From Brachybacterium sp. P6-10-X1 (lineage in GTDB: Bacteria; Actinomycetota; Actinomycetes; Actinomycetales; Dermabacteraceae), in assembly GCF_001969445.1 (NCBI RefSeq), contig NZ_CP017297.1, positions 1,116,001 through 1,180,000 of the forward strand: a stretch of DNA of 64,000 bases, read 5' to 3'. Shown here piece by piece: positions 8,578-16,473 of the stretch (position 1 is its first letter; each line of letters starts with the position of its first letter). The notes under the pieces are model-generated. The model was not told the DNA's origin and searched no databases. It saw only the letters and a list, made by a program, of their open reading frames with translations. The translations under genes and the position numbers were made by a program.

Positions 8578-10316
8578 GAGTTCCCGCCACCCCGCTGCGC
8601 CGCGCCGAACGCGCCCTGGAGATCCCCCGAGCCCGCCTGCTGGCCGCCGTGCTCGCCTCCTGCGCGACCCTCGCGGCCGCCTTCGCTCTCGCCGCGGTCT
8701 CCGCCTACCTGGTCACGAGGGCCTGGACCATGCCGCCGGTGCTGGACCTGACGGTCGCCGTGGTGATGGTCCGGGCACTGGGCATCGCCCGCGGCGTGTT
8801 CCGTTGGCTGGACCGCATGCTGATCCATGACGTCGCTCTGCGCGGAGTGGTCTCCCTGCGCACGAACCTCTTCACAGCCCTGGCCGCTCGCACCGACGAT
8901 GCCCTGACCCGGCTGCGCCGCGGTGATCTGCTCTCCCGCCTCGGCGACGACGCCCAGGAACTCGGCGATCACATCATCACGGCACGGGTGCCGGCACTGG
9001 TCGCTGCGGTCATGGGCGTGGTCGTCGTGGCCACCATCGCCCCCATGTCCCTGCTGGCGGCCATGACCATGCTGGTGGCGCTGGTGGTCGCGAGCCTGCT
9101 GGCCCCGCTCGCCGCCTATCGCGCCGCTCGGATCACCGAACGGGCCGTGGTCACCACCCGCTCGGCCGTGGGCTCCTCGGCGCTGGAGATCCTCGACGAC
9201 GCCACCGCGCTGCGAGTCGACGGGCGGCTCGAGCAGTCGCTGGCGGAGCTGGATTCGGGCCAGCAGGCGCACGATGCGGCATTGGACCGGGCCGCGCTGC
9301 CGGCCGCCGTGGCCTCGGCGGCGGTGCCGGTGGCGATGGTCCTGGCCGTCGCCGGTTCGCTGCTGGCCGCGGGGGCCGCCTGGACCGACGGCGGTGCCTC
9401 GGCCGGCCAGATCGGGGTGCTCCTGCTGCTGCCGCTGTCCTCCTTCGAGGCGGCCACGACCCTGCCCGCCGCGGCCTCCCAGCACGCTCGCTCCCGCGCC
9501 GCCGCCCAGCGCCTGGCCGAGATCGTCGGACCCGCCGGGCCGCGGCCGGCCCATTCCCGGTCGGAACCGGACGCAGACATGTCCCCGCACGACCGACACG
9601 GCGCCTCGCATCGGGCCTCAGGCCACATGTCTGCCCGGGCGGAACCGGCGACCCCGACGCTGCGGGCCACCGGGCTCAGCGCCGGATGGAACGAGGATGC
9701 GGCGCGGGTGGCGGGCCTCGACCTGGAGCTCCCGCCGGGCTCGCGCCTGGCCGTGGTGGGGCCCTCCGGCAGCGGGAAGTCGACCCTGCTGGCCACGCTG
9801 GCAGGGCTGCTCGATCCGCTGGCCGGCCGCGTCGAGCTCACCGACGGAGCTCCCCTGCGCTCGGCGGTGACGATGTTCGCCGAGGACGCGCACGTCTTCG
9901 CCACGACGCTGCGGGAGAACCTCAAGGTGGTCCGCGGCGACCTCACGGACGAGACCGCCCGGGACGCGCTGGAGGCCGTCGGCCTCGCGGACTGGGTCGC
10001 GATCCTCCCCCGCGGTCTGGACACCCTGCTGGGACCGGACGGCACCACGGTCTCCGGGGGAGAACGACGCCGGCTGCTGCTGGCCCGGGCGGTGATCCGC
10101 CGCGGTCCTGTCCTGCTGCTGGACGAGCCGACCGAGCATCTCGACACGGCCCGCGGGGACGACCTGCTGCGGGCCCTGCTCGACGCGGCCGATGAGACCC
10201 TCGTGCCCGCCGCCAGCACCGTCGTGGTGGTCACCCACCGTCCCGAGGCGATCCCGGCGGGCGTCCCGGTGCTCCGCATCGGCGAGAATGCGAGCACCCG
10301 CCTCGAGGAGAGCTGA
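8574..10316 (+). CDS. cydC: CydC, thiol-exporter ABC subunit
   Basis: A 580-residue partner of CydD: transmembrane domain about 1-310, ATPase about 360-575. Walker A is GPSGSGKSTLL, the signature SGGERRRLLLARAV and Walker B VLLLDEPTEHLD. The ATG at 8574 overlaps the cydD stop (ATGA). The linker between domains (9550-9660) is unusually rich in His, Ser and Met (SPHDRHGASHRASGHMS) and carries a 10-bp inverted repeat (separate entry). The stop shares one base with the next ATG, so a histidine kinase is co-translated with the bd oxidase assembly factor. Confidence 0.94.
   Translation: MRVPATPLRRAERALEIPRARLLAAVLASCATLAAAFALAAVSAYLVTRAWTMPPVLDLTVAVVMVRALGIARGVFRWLDRMLIHDVALRGVVSLRTNLFTALAARTDDALTRLRRGDLLSRLGDDAQELGDHIITARVPALVAAVMGVVVVATIAPMSLLAAMTMLVALVVASLLAPLAAYRAARITERAVVTTRSAVGSSALEILDDATALRVDGRLEQSLAELDSGQQAHDAALDRAALPAAVASAAVPVAMVLAVAGSLLAAGAAWTDGGASAGQIGVLLLLPLSSFEAATTLPAAASQHARSRAAAQRLAEIVGPAGPRPAHSRSEPDADMSPHDRHGASHRASGHMSARAEPATPTLRATGLSAGWNEDAARVAGLDLELPPGSRLAVVGPSGSGKSTLLATLAGLLDPLAGRVELTDGAPLRSAVTMFAEDAHVFATTLRENLKVVRGDLTDETARDALEAVGLADWVAILPRGLDTLLGPDGTTVSGGERRRLLLARAVIRRGPVLLLDEPTEHLDTARGDDLLRALLDAADETLVPAASTVVVVTHRPEAIPAGVPVLRIGENASTRLEES
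9573..9634. repeat. Inverted repeat inside the cydC linker
   Basis: GCAGACATGT (9573-9582) and ACATGTCTGC (9625-9634) are perfect 10-bp inverted repeats separated by 42 nt. On the outer sides CGGAACCGG recurs in the same orientation (9562-9570 and 9640-9648). The segment is in frame and encodes an atypical linker between the two CydC domains. It looks like a small inserted palindromic element, though it could be chance in a poorly constrained linker. Confidence 0.45.
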
Positions 10317-11458
10317 TGAGCACGACCATCCCGCCGCCCCGGCCCGACCGCCCCCGGGTCCAGGATCTCGTCGGCGCCGTGCTCGCCGGCGGCGACACCG
10401 AGGACCTGCTGGACCTGCTGGTCCGCTCCGCCCGCACGGACCTCGACGCCCGCACCGCGGCCCTCGCCCTGCCCTTGGGCGTCGGCACGTGGACGCACGA
10501 GATCGTCGACGGCCCCGATGCCCCGGCCCTGCTCGGGGAGCCCGTCGCATCGGACTCCCCCGCCGGGCGCGCCCTCGAGGACGCCGACGCCGCGGCGCTC
10601 GAGGAGATCGGCAGCCTCGCGATCGACGGCCAGGAGCACCCTGCACTGCTGGCTCTGATCGACGCCGCCGAGCACGGCGTGGGGGTCCTGGTCGTGCTGC
10701 GCAGCGCCGCCGACGTCACCTCGACCCCGTTCACCCCGGCCGACCGCGAACGGCTCGACGTCCTGGCCGGTCTCCTCGCCCTCACCCTGCGCGCCCCGAC
10801 CCTGGGCGTCTCCGGGGACCTGGACGACGAACGCGGGCGGATCGCCCGCGACCTGCACGACCTCGCCATCCAGGAGCTGTTCGCCGTAGGGATGGAGCTG
10901 GAGGGTCTCACCGATGCCCTGGCCTCCCCCGGGGAGCCGCCCTCGAACACGCGGATCCGGTCCTCCGTCGCCGCCTCCGTGCAGGGAGTGGAGAACGCGG
11001 TCGCGCAGATCCGCCAGATCGTGCAGTCGCTGCGCCGTCAGCGACCCGAGGCGACCCTGACCGAGCAGCTGCGCCACGAGGTGGGGCTGGCCACCGCCGG
11101 GCTGGGGTTCGTCCCGGCGCTCCGGCTGCCCCCGCATCCGGCGGAGATGGACGCCGAGCTGCCCTCCGAGATCGCTGAGGACGTGGTCGCGGTGGTGCGG
11201 GAGGGCTTGGCCAACGCCGCACGGCACGCCCACGCCAGCGCCGTCGCGGTCTCGGTGAGCGTGTTCAGCGAGGGGGTGGACCGCGTGGTGCAGGTCAACG
11301 TCTCCGACAACGGGCGCGGGATCGACCCCACGGTCCAGCGGCGCAGCGGGCTGGCGAACATGTCCAGCCGCGCCCGGCGTCATTCGGGATGGGTCGACGC
11401 GATCACCCTCGAGCCGGGCACGATGATCTCCTGGCGCGTCACCCTGCCGCCGGCGTGA
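10316..11458 (+). CDS. GAF-domain sensor histidine kinase, DevS-like
   Basis: A 380-residue soluble histidine kinase. A single GAF-like sensor region covers about residues 15-165. The HisKA_3 dimerisation helix RGRIARDLHDLAIQELFAVGM (phospho-acceptor His181) and an HATPase domain with NAARHAHAS and VSDNGRGI follow. The kinase core resembles mycobacterial DevS/DosS, but DevS has two GAF domains and this has one, so haem-based oxygen sensing is not assured. Its ATG overlaps the cydC stop by 1 nt, placing it in the cyd operon. It converges on the response regulator (11488-12117), its likely partner. Confidence 0.85.
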   Translation: MSTTIPPPRPDRPRVQDLVGAVLAGGDTEDLLDLLVRSARTDLDARTAALALPLGVGTWTHEIVDGPDAPALLGEPVASDSPAGRALEDADAAALEEIGSLAIDGQEHPALLALIDAAEHGVGVLVVLRSAADVTSTPFTPADRERLDVLAGLLALTLRAPTLGVSGDLDDERGRIARDLHDLAIQELFAVGMELEGLTDALASPGEPPSNTRIRSSVAASVQGVENAVAQIRQIVQSLRRQRPEATLTEQLRHEVGLATAGLGFVPALRLPPHPAEMDAELPSEIAEDVVAVVREGLANAARHAHASAVAVSVSVFSEGVDRVVQVNVSDNGRGIDPTVQRRSGLANMSSRARRHSGWVDAITLEPGTMISWRVTLPPA

Positions 11459-11487
11459 TCAGCACCGGGCGACAGGGCCCGGGATGC

Positions 11488-12117
11488 TCAGGAGGGATCC
11501 TGCTTCCACCCGACGCGCCGGCGGGCGGCCACCATCGCGGCGACCTGGGTGCGACGCTGCATGCCCAAGGTCTGCAGGATCACTGTGACCCGGTTCTTGA
11601 CGGTCTTCTCGGCGATTCCGAGCTCGTCGGCGATCTCGCGGTTGGAGTGCCCGTCGCCGATCAGGTCGACGATGCGCTGGTCGGACTCGGACAGCTCCGG
11701 GCCGTCGGCGACATGGTCGGCGGGCCACACGTCCCGCCCCTCGTGCACCGCACGGATGGCCGCAGCGATCTCCAGGGACCGCGCGGACTTCAGCATCAGC
11801 CCGGCGGCGCCGGCCGAGCGCGACTCCCGCAGCGCGGCGTCGTCGTCGAAGCTGGTCAGCACGAGCATCCGCTGTTCGGGGTCGGCGCTGCGAGCGGCCT
11901 TCATCACGTCGACACCGGTCCCGTCGGGCAGCTGCAGGTCGACCACCAGCACGTCGGGGCGGATCGCGGGCAGACGCCGCGTCGCCTCGGCGACGGAGGA
12001 CGCCTCCCCCACGACGCTCAACCCGTCCTGGGCGTCGATGACCGTGACGATGCCGCGACGGACCACCTCGTGGTCATCGACCAGCATCACGCGGACCTGC
12101 TCGGGCGAAGCTGTCAC
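11488..12117 (-). CDS. NarL/LuxR response regulator, DevR/DosR-like
   Basis: A 209-residue two-component regulator. The receiver has MLVDDHEVVRRG, phospho-acceptor Asp60 in LVVDLQLPDGTG and Lys in GLMLKSA. The C-terminal LuxR-type helix-turn-helix is LSESDQRIVDLIGDGHSNREIADELGIAEKTVKN, followed by LGMQRRTQVAA. By memory comparison this is strikingly close to mycobacterial DevR (VDDHEVVRRG, RPDV..LD..LPDG.G, LAEKTVKN.V, LGM.RRTQ). GTG 12117 is chosen: GGAAGGA is 6 nt upstream and upstream sequence is not receiver-like. Likely targets include palindromes near cydA and narK. Confidence 0.88.
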   Translation of the reverse strand: MTASPEQVRVMLVDDHEVVRRGIVTVIDAQDGLSVVGEASSVAEATRRLPAIRPDVLVVDLQLPDGTGVDVMKAARSADPEQRMLVLTSFDDDAALRESRSAGAAGLMLKSARSLEIAAAIRAVHEGRDVWPADHVADGPELSESDQRIVDLIGDGHSNREIADELGIAEKTVKNRVTVILQTLGMQRRTQVAAMVAARRRVGWKQDPS

Positions 12118-12331
12118 GGGACGTCCTTCCGCGTCGGGGCCGCCCTCAGCATATCCGTCGCCTCCTGTCCGCGCCGGGACGGCGGGCGCTGGCGCCGCGG
12201 GACGACGTGGACCCCGCTGCTCGGGGACCGTCAGCAGTGACCCGAGGAGCCAGGGAGCGCAGCGTGGTCGATCTCTGCGCCATCGCGTCGGCATCGTCCA
12301 GCCCGCCGACGCCACCGGTGTGCGCAGCGGA

Positions 12332-13609
12332 TCACGGGGCGGGATCCCGTATCGGTTTCGCATCGGCTCGTTCGGCGTCGAAGGGGAAGGTGCCGTCTCC
12401 CATGTCGGGGTCCGGCAGCTTCTGCTCGGAATCGATCAGTCCGATCCTCGCTCCGTCGGTCCTGAGCCGGCGCATACCTTCGAGCACCATGCGGCGGCCG
12501 ACATCGGTGAAGCTGTCGACCCGGCTGATGTCGAAGACGACGGCTGGGGTCGCCGGGGTCGATTCGTCGAGGTGGTGCAGAACGATCTCGGCACCGCTGA
12601 AATCGATGGTTCCCTGGAGGTGGATGACCGTGGTCGCTCCCGTGACCTGGGTTCCGCGCAGCACCATCGACCTGAACGGATCGGTCTCCATGAGATGCAG
12701 GCCCATGTCGGTGGAGAGCCGACGGAAGAGTTTGACTCCGCGCACGCTGTTGCCGTGTTCGTCGAGCCGGGGAGAGAACGATCCGATTCCGACCTGACCG
12801 GGCAGCGCACCGAGCAGCCCACCGGCCACGCCGCTCTTCGCCGGGATGCCGACCTCCGTGAACCATGAACCAGCAGCGTCGTACATACCGGCTGCGGCCA
12901 TGACCGACAACGTCTGGCGGGCTGCATCACGTTCGATGACCCTCTCACCGCTCACCGGCTGAATCCCACCCGCGGCCAGGGTCGCCGTCATCATCGCGAC
13001 ATCCCGGACGGTGACGTTGATCGAGCATTGCGCGGTATAGCCTGCGACCACCTCATGCGGTTCGTCCTCGATGATCCCGTAGTTCGCGAGCATGTGGGCG
13101 ATCGCGAGATTACGTTCGGCGGTGGCCATCTCGGATTCGAAGACCTCCTCGTCGATCGACAATTGCCGGTCGGCCAACGTGGAGAAGAAACCCAGCACGC
13201 GGTCCACCCGCTGCTGTCTCGATGCGTTCGCCCCGATGAGGAGGTGGTGGACGGTGATCGCCCCGGCGTTGATCATCGGATTCTTCGGGCGGAAGGTCCC
13301 GGTCTCGAGCGATAGTTCATTGAAGGCTTCTCCCGAGGGCTCGACGCCGACCTTCCCCGCGACCAGTTCCTCGCCGCGGTCAGTCAGGGCGGCGGCGTAG
13401 GCGAAGGGCTTCGACATCGACTGGATGGAGAACTCGACATCGCTGTCACCGGCGGCGTAGGTCCGTCCCTCGACGGTCGTCAGGGCGATGGCGAGTCGAT
13501 CCGGGTCCGCGGACTCGAGAACCGGGATGTAGTCGGCGACCGCGCCCTCGCCGTCGTCCCGCGATGACTCGAGGATCTCGGTGAGGTAGTCGGGAACGGG
13601 CGTGCGCAT
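12332..13609 (-). CDS. glsA: Glutaminase with C-terminal STAS domain
   Basis: A 425-residue serine-dependent glutaminase (glutamine to glutamate plus ammonia). The beta-lactamase-like core (about 1-305) has the catalytic S-x-x-K as QSMSKPFAYA (Ser64, Lys67), KNPMINAGAI, the SINVTVRDVAMMTATLAAGG segment and PAKSGVAGG. Residues about 325-415 form a STAS domain (VIHLQGTIDFSGAEIVL, VVFDISRVDSFTDVGRRMV), an arrangement known in some bacterial glutaminases. The start has GAGGAGG 7 nt upstream. It is divergent from an isochorismatase-family gene. Visible G+C is lower than in the neighbouring cyd operon, suggesting acquisition. Confidence 0.93.
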   Translation of the reverse strand: MRTPVPDYLTEILESSRDDGEGAVADYIPVLESADPDRLAIALTTVEGRTYAAGDSDVEFSIQSMSKPFAYAAALTDRGEELVAGKVGVEPSGEAFNELSLETGTFRPKNPMINAGAITVHHLLIGANASRQQRVDRVLGFFSTLADRQLSIDEEVFESEMATAERNLAIAHMLANYGIIEDEPHEVVAGYTAQCSINVTVRDVAMMTATLAAGGIQPVSGERVIERDAARQTLSVMAAAGMYDAAGSWFTEVGIPAKSGVAGGLLGALPGQVGIGSFSPRLDEHGNSVRGVKLFRRLSTDMGLHLMETDPFRSMVLRGTQVTGATTVIHLQGTIDFSGAEIVLHHLDESTPATPAVVFDISRVDSFTDVGRRMVLEGMRRLRTDGARIGLIDSEQKLPDPDMGDGTFPFDAERADAKPIRDPAP

Positions 13610-13624
13610 GGAACGACCTCCTCG

Positions 13625-13660
13625 GGGTGCGCGGAGTGCGTCGGGTGCGCGGAGTGCGTC
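13625..13660. repeat. 18-bp direct tandem duplication
   Basis: GGGTGCGCGGAGTGCGTC occurs twice head to tail (13625-13642, 13643-13660), just upstream of the glsA start in the glsA/isochorismatase divergent region. It is an exact duplication and could be a paired protein-binding site or a recent slippage product. Confidence 0.8.
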
Positions 13661-13712
13661 GACGTCGACCGGTCGCCGCGCCGGGTCTGGACACCACCAT
13701 CGAACTCTGAAA

Positions 13713-13730
13713 CTGTTGCTGACGCAACAG
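13713..13730. promoter_or_regulatory. Palindromic operator candidate, glsA/isochorismatase
   Basis: CTGTTGC-TGAC-GCAACAG is a perfect 7-4-7 palindrome midway between the divergent glsA and isochorismatase genes, 40 bp before the latter. Its size and position suit a dimeric repressor controlling both directions. No dedicated regulator gene lies beside it. Confidence 0.5.
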
Positions 13731-13770
13731 GCTGAAGGTCTCGACCGAGGCCAGGTCCCCAGGAGGCGCC

Positions 13771-14412
13771 ATGCCCAAGACCCAGCAAGAACTCGTCCGC
13801 GATCCGGAATCAGACCGGCTGCTCACCCCGCAGAACTGCGCGGTCGCCCTGATCGACTACCAGCCCGAGCAGTACCGCACGGTCGGTTCGTCGACGAAGG
13901 AGCGCATCGACCTCAATGTCCTCGCCGTGGCGAAGGCCGCGACGAAATACCAGGTCCCTGTCGTCCTTTCGACCGTCGGCGTGGATCTCGGCGTCAACCA
14001 ACCGACCGCCGAGGCGATCACGTCGGAGCTGCCGGACGTGAAGGAGATCGACCGCACCGGAGTGAATGCCTGGGAGGATCCCGATTTCCGCGCAGCGATC
14101 CGAGCGACCGGTCGCCGCAAGATCGTGATGGCCGGTCTCTGGACTGAGGTGTGCCTGACGTTCCCCACGCTCGACATGCGTGCCGAGGGTTTCGAGGTCT
14201 ATCCGGTCACCGACGCGGTGGGCGGCATCAGCCCGGAATCCCATCGGTGGGCCGTGGAGCGGATGACCGCTGCGGGTGCGACCCCGATCACCGCGATCGC
14301 CTTCGCCAGCGAGCTGATGCGCAACTGGGCGCGACCGGACTCGGACAACCTGCGCGAGATCATGAACTGGTACTTCCCCCTCAAGGCCGAACTCGACGAG
14401 GCGGGAAAGTAA
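13771..14412 (+). CDS. Isochorismatase-family cysteine hydrolase
   Basis: A 213-residue cytosolic hydrolase of the isochorismatase-like superfamily, resembling the YcaC group. The catalytic triad candidates are Asp in VALIDYQPEQ, Lys in TGRRKIVMAGLWTE and the nucleophilic Cys in GLWTEVCLTFPTLDM. The tail VYPVTDAVGGISPESHRWAVERM is typical of the family. The substrate is unknown; an amide or N-carbamoyl compound would fit a glutaminase neighbour, but that is inference. AGGAGG precedes the ATG at 13771. It diverges from glsA across a shared palindromic control region. Confidence 0.9.
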   Translation: MPKTQQELVRDPESDRLLTPQNCAVALIDYQPEQYRTVGSSTKERIDLNVLAVAKAATKYQVPVVLSTVGVDLGVNQPTAEAITSELPDVKEIDRTGVNAWEDPDFRAAIRATGRRKIVMAGLWTEVCLTFPTLDMRAEGFEVYPVTDAVGGISPESHRWAVERMTAAGATPITAIAFASELMRNWARPDSDNLREIMNWYFPLKAELDEAGK

Positions 14413-14763
14413 CGACCGATCGACCCCCAGCGCCACGGCGGACGCCCGGTGAGCGACGAAGGCGCCGCAGGGCGGGAGAGCGTGGAGGGGAATCGTTCTT
14501 CGAGTGGAAGCTGCCCTCGCGGAGCTGCGCTCCAGCTACGCCACGATGATCGCTCGGACTGCCGCACGGAGAGGTGTCCTGAGCGTGCATCAGTCCCGAC
14601 GAACTCGCTGTGAAAAATGTCGGTGAAGACGTCACGATACTGAACAGCTGCCACTCCGGTGTGGGCGACGATGTGCAGCCATATGCCCGGCGATCGAGAT
14701 TTCTGGCCGATCGGAAGCGGGCAGCGGCACGTGCGACCGAGCACGGCCAAGGTTCCGTGCACG
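14413..14763. other. Gene-free gap with IS remnant
   Basis: The 351 bp between the convergent isochorismatase and SDR genes contain no credible gene: open frames here have poor codon usage and resemble nothing known. The only recognisable feature is a solo insertion-sequence end at 14577-14598. The stretch is probably scar tissue left by a deletion of the rest of that element. Confidence 0.6.
14577..14598. mobile_element. Solo right end of an IS3-type element
   Basis: CTGAGCGTGCATCAGTCCC at 14579-14597 matches the right terminus of the intact element (17653-17671) at all but one position, and is in the same orientation. No transposase or left end accompanies it. It marks a past insertion of the same or a sister element, later deleted. 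Together with the intact copy it brackets the SDR/TetR pair. Confidence 0.65.
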
Positions 14764-15645
14764 CTACTGACGGGTCTTATCGATCATCTCGGCCATCTGG
14801 CGGTCGCGCTCGGTTTCCGGGGGCATGGCCTCGAGAAGTGCCTGGCATCGAGCCTGGATGGGTTCGGCCATGAGGCGGTCGGGCTGACAGTAGAGCCGGC
14901 CGTGATGGATGGCGTCCAAGATCATCGTGCCCACCTCGTCGGGGTCTTGGCCCAACGGGTCGAACAGCTCCTCGAAACGCTCCAGCTTCTCCCTGTACTC
15001 CGGGTCCATCTCATGGACCTCAGCCGCAGCCGGGTCGAGCTTCCGGGTGGTCTCAGCGATCCGAGTGTCCACGAAGCCCGGGCTCACCAGCGTCAGTCCG
15101 ATCCCGTGGAACTTCAGCAGACTGCCGATCGCTTCGGACAAGCCGGTCACGGCAAACTTTGAGGCGCAGTACATGAATTGGGCACCGCCGATCACTGCGA
15201 GCCCGGAACCGGAGGACGTGTTGACGACATGCGCCGGTCCGCCCCGCTCGACCATGCGCGGCACGAAGGTCTGGATGCCATTGACGACACCGCCCAGATT
15301 GACGCCGAGCGTGTGGTCCCAGTGCTCATAGCGCATCGTCTCGAGATTCATCCCGCCCATCCCGCTACCGACTCCGGCGTTGTTGCACAGGATGCGCACA
15401 GGGCCGAGTTCCCGCTCCGTCCGGTCGGCCGCCGCGGCCATCGCCTCACGGTCACGGACATCCAGGGAAATCGCGATCACCTCGGTGATTGCCTCCAGCT
15501 CACGTTTCGCCTCACGAAGGCCCTCGCCATCGAGGTCGACCAGCGCCAGTCTCGCGCCCTCGGCGGCGAAGGCGCGGGCCATGGCCAGGCCGATACCACT
15601 GGCTCCGCCGGTGATGAATGCGGTGGTGTCGGAAACGGTCTGCAT
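14764..15645 (-). CDS. SDR family oxidoreductase
   Basis: A 293-residue short-chain dehydrogenase/reductase with an NAD(P)-binding Rossmann fold: TGGASGIG near the N-terminus, LVDLDGEGL after the second strand (an acidic residue favouring NAD), NNAGVGSGMGG, catalytic Ser in NTSSGSG and Y-x3-K as YCASK. It then has SPGFVDTRI and a C-terminal extension longer than the 250-residue norm. The substrate is unknown. ATG 15645 is chosen over an upstream start because AAGGAGAA lies just before it. It is divergent from a TetR gene across a near-perfect operator, so it is probably that regulator's target. Confidence 0.92.
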   Translation of the reverse strand: MQTVSDTTAFITGGASGIGLAMARAFAAEGARLALVDLDGEGLREAKRELEAITEVIAISLDVRDREAMAAAADRTERELGPVRILCNNAGVGSGMGGMNLETMRYEHWDHTLGVNLGGVVNGIQTFVPRMVERGGPAHVVNTSSGSGLAVIGGAQFMYCASKFAVTGLSEAIGSLLKFHGIGLTLVSPGFVDTRIAETTRKLDPAAAEVHEMDPEYREKLERFEELFDPLGQDPDEVGTMILDAIHHGRLYCQPDRLMAEPIQARCQALLEAMPPETERDRQMAEMIDKTRQ

Positions 15646-15690
15646 CGGAGTTCTCCTTGCATCGGGGACGAGGGCTGCTACCACCCCCCC

Positions 15691-15716
15691 ATTACGGTAC
15701 AGTTGTGTAGCGTAAT
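15691..15716. promoter_or_regulatory. 26-bp TetR operator candidate
   Basis: The sequence is a two-tier palindrome: outer arms ATTACG (15691-15696) and CGTAAT (15711-15716), inner arms TACA (15698-15701) and TGTA (15706-15709) around GTTG. Only the G/G pair between tiers and the centre break symmetry. It overlaps plausible promoter elements for both the SDR and TetR genes, the usual place for a TetR operator. Confidence 0.65.
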
Positions 15717-15743
15717 CGTAAAGAGTCGTGAGACGATCGGTTC

Positions 15744-16346
15744 ATGGCTGGCAGACCCCGTAGCACCGACGTCGATCGACGACTTGAGCGAGCCGCCCTG
15801 GCGCTCTTCGCCGAGGGTGGACGCGCCGCGGTGAGCTTTGATCACGTGGCCAAGCGCGCCGAGACCAGCCGCACCGCGATCTACCGCCGGTGGGACACTC
15901 GTGAGGCGCTGGTCGCCTCCGCCTTGCGCTCGTTCCGGGCGGATTCCGAAGCCGGACTGGAGGACTGGACCAACTGGCCGTTGCTAGCGATCCTCGATCA
16001 GTTCGTCCGCCGTGCCGCCGCCGCACTGAATGACGGATTCGCCCGTGACCTCATCCGTCAGCTCGTCGCCCTCGGGCCGGACGGCGACGCGATCACACAG
16101 ACCTACCTCGCGGAGATGTTCACCCCCAGACGAGACGCCTTCTCCGCGAAGATCCGCGAAGCCCAAGCAGACGGCCAGATCGACCGCTCACTCGACCCGG
16201 AGATCATGCAGGATCTGCTCGCCGGAGCCCTCATCCACAAAATGCTGCTCTGGGGCGACCACGCGACGAACGCCGACCCGAGAGCCTACGTCGAAGCGGT
16301 GCTCGAAAGCATCGGATTCCCCAGCCGACGCGGTCAACACAAGTAG
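15744..16346 (+). CDS. TetR/AcrR family regulator
   Basis: A 200-residue dimeric repressor. The N-terminal TetR_N domain (about 8-55) reads LERAALALFAEGGRAAVSFDHVAKRAETSRTAIYRRW, with its helix-turn-helix in VAKRAETSRTAIYRRW. The C-terminal ligand domain (FDQFVRRAAAALNDGFARDLIRQL onward) resembles TetR_C_11-type domains. The inducer is unknown. No strong Shine-Dalgarno precedes the ATG at 15744, so it may be poorly translated or leaderless. The 98-bp space to the divergent SDR carries a clear operator. The insertion sequence begins 58 bp after its stop. Confidence 0.92.
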   Translation: MAGRPRSTDVDRRLERAALALFAEGGRAAVSFDHVAKRAETSRTAIYRRWDTREALVASALRSFRADSEAGLEDWTNWPLLAILDQFVRRAAAALNDGFARDLIRQLVALGPDGDAITQTYLAEMFTPRRDAFSAKIREAQADGQIDRSLDPEIMQDLLAGALIHKMLLWGDHATNADPRAYVEAVLESIGFPSRRGQHK

Positions 16347-16473
16347 TCGCCACCCCAGCCGTGATGGGGCTGCTCACTGGGCACGGGTCTCCACGTCACC
16401 GACGTGGGACTGGTGCGCGGATAGGTCACACGACCTGTGGTGCTATCGAGTGCTGCAGGGAAGGATGTGCACC

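Noticed and set aside
9116..11383. A 755-codon minus-strand frame under cydC and the kinase
   Set aside because: It crosses two genes with intact motifs and has an implausible Ser/Arg-rich composition.
14199..14762. A 187-codon minus-strand ORF between the isochorismatase and SDR genes
   Set aside because: Poor codon bias, overlaps the real isochorismatase gene, and its product shows no recognisable feature.
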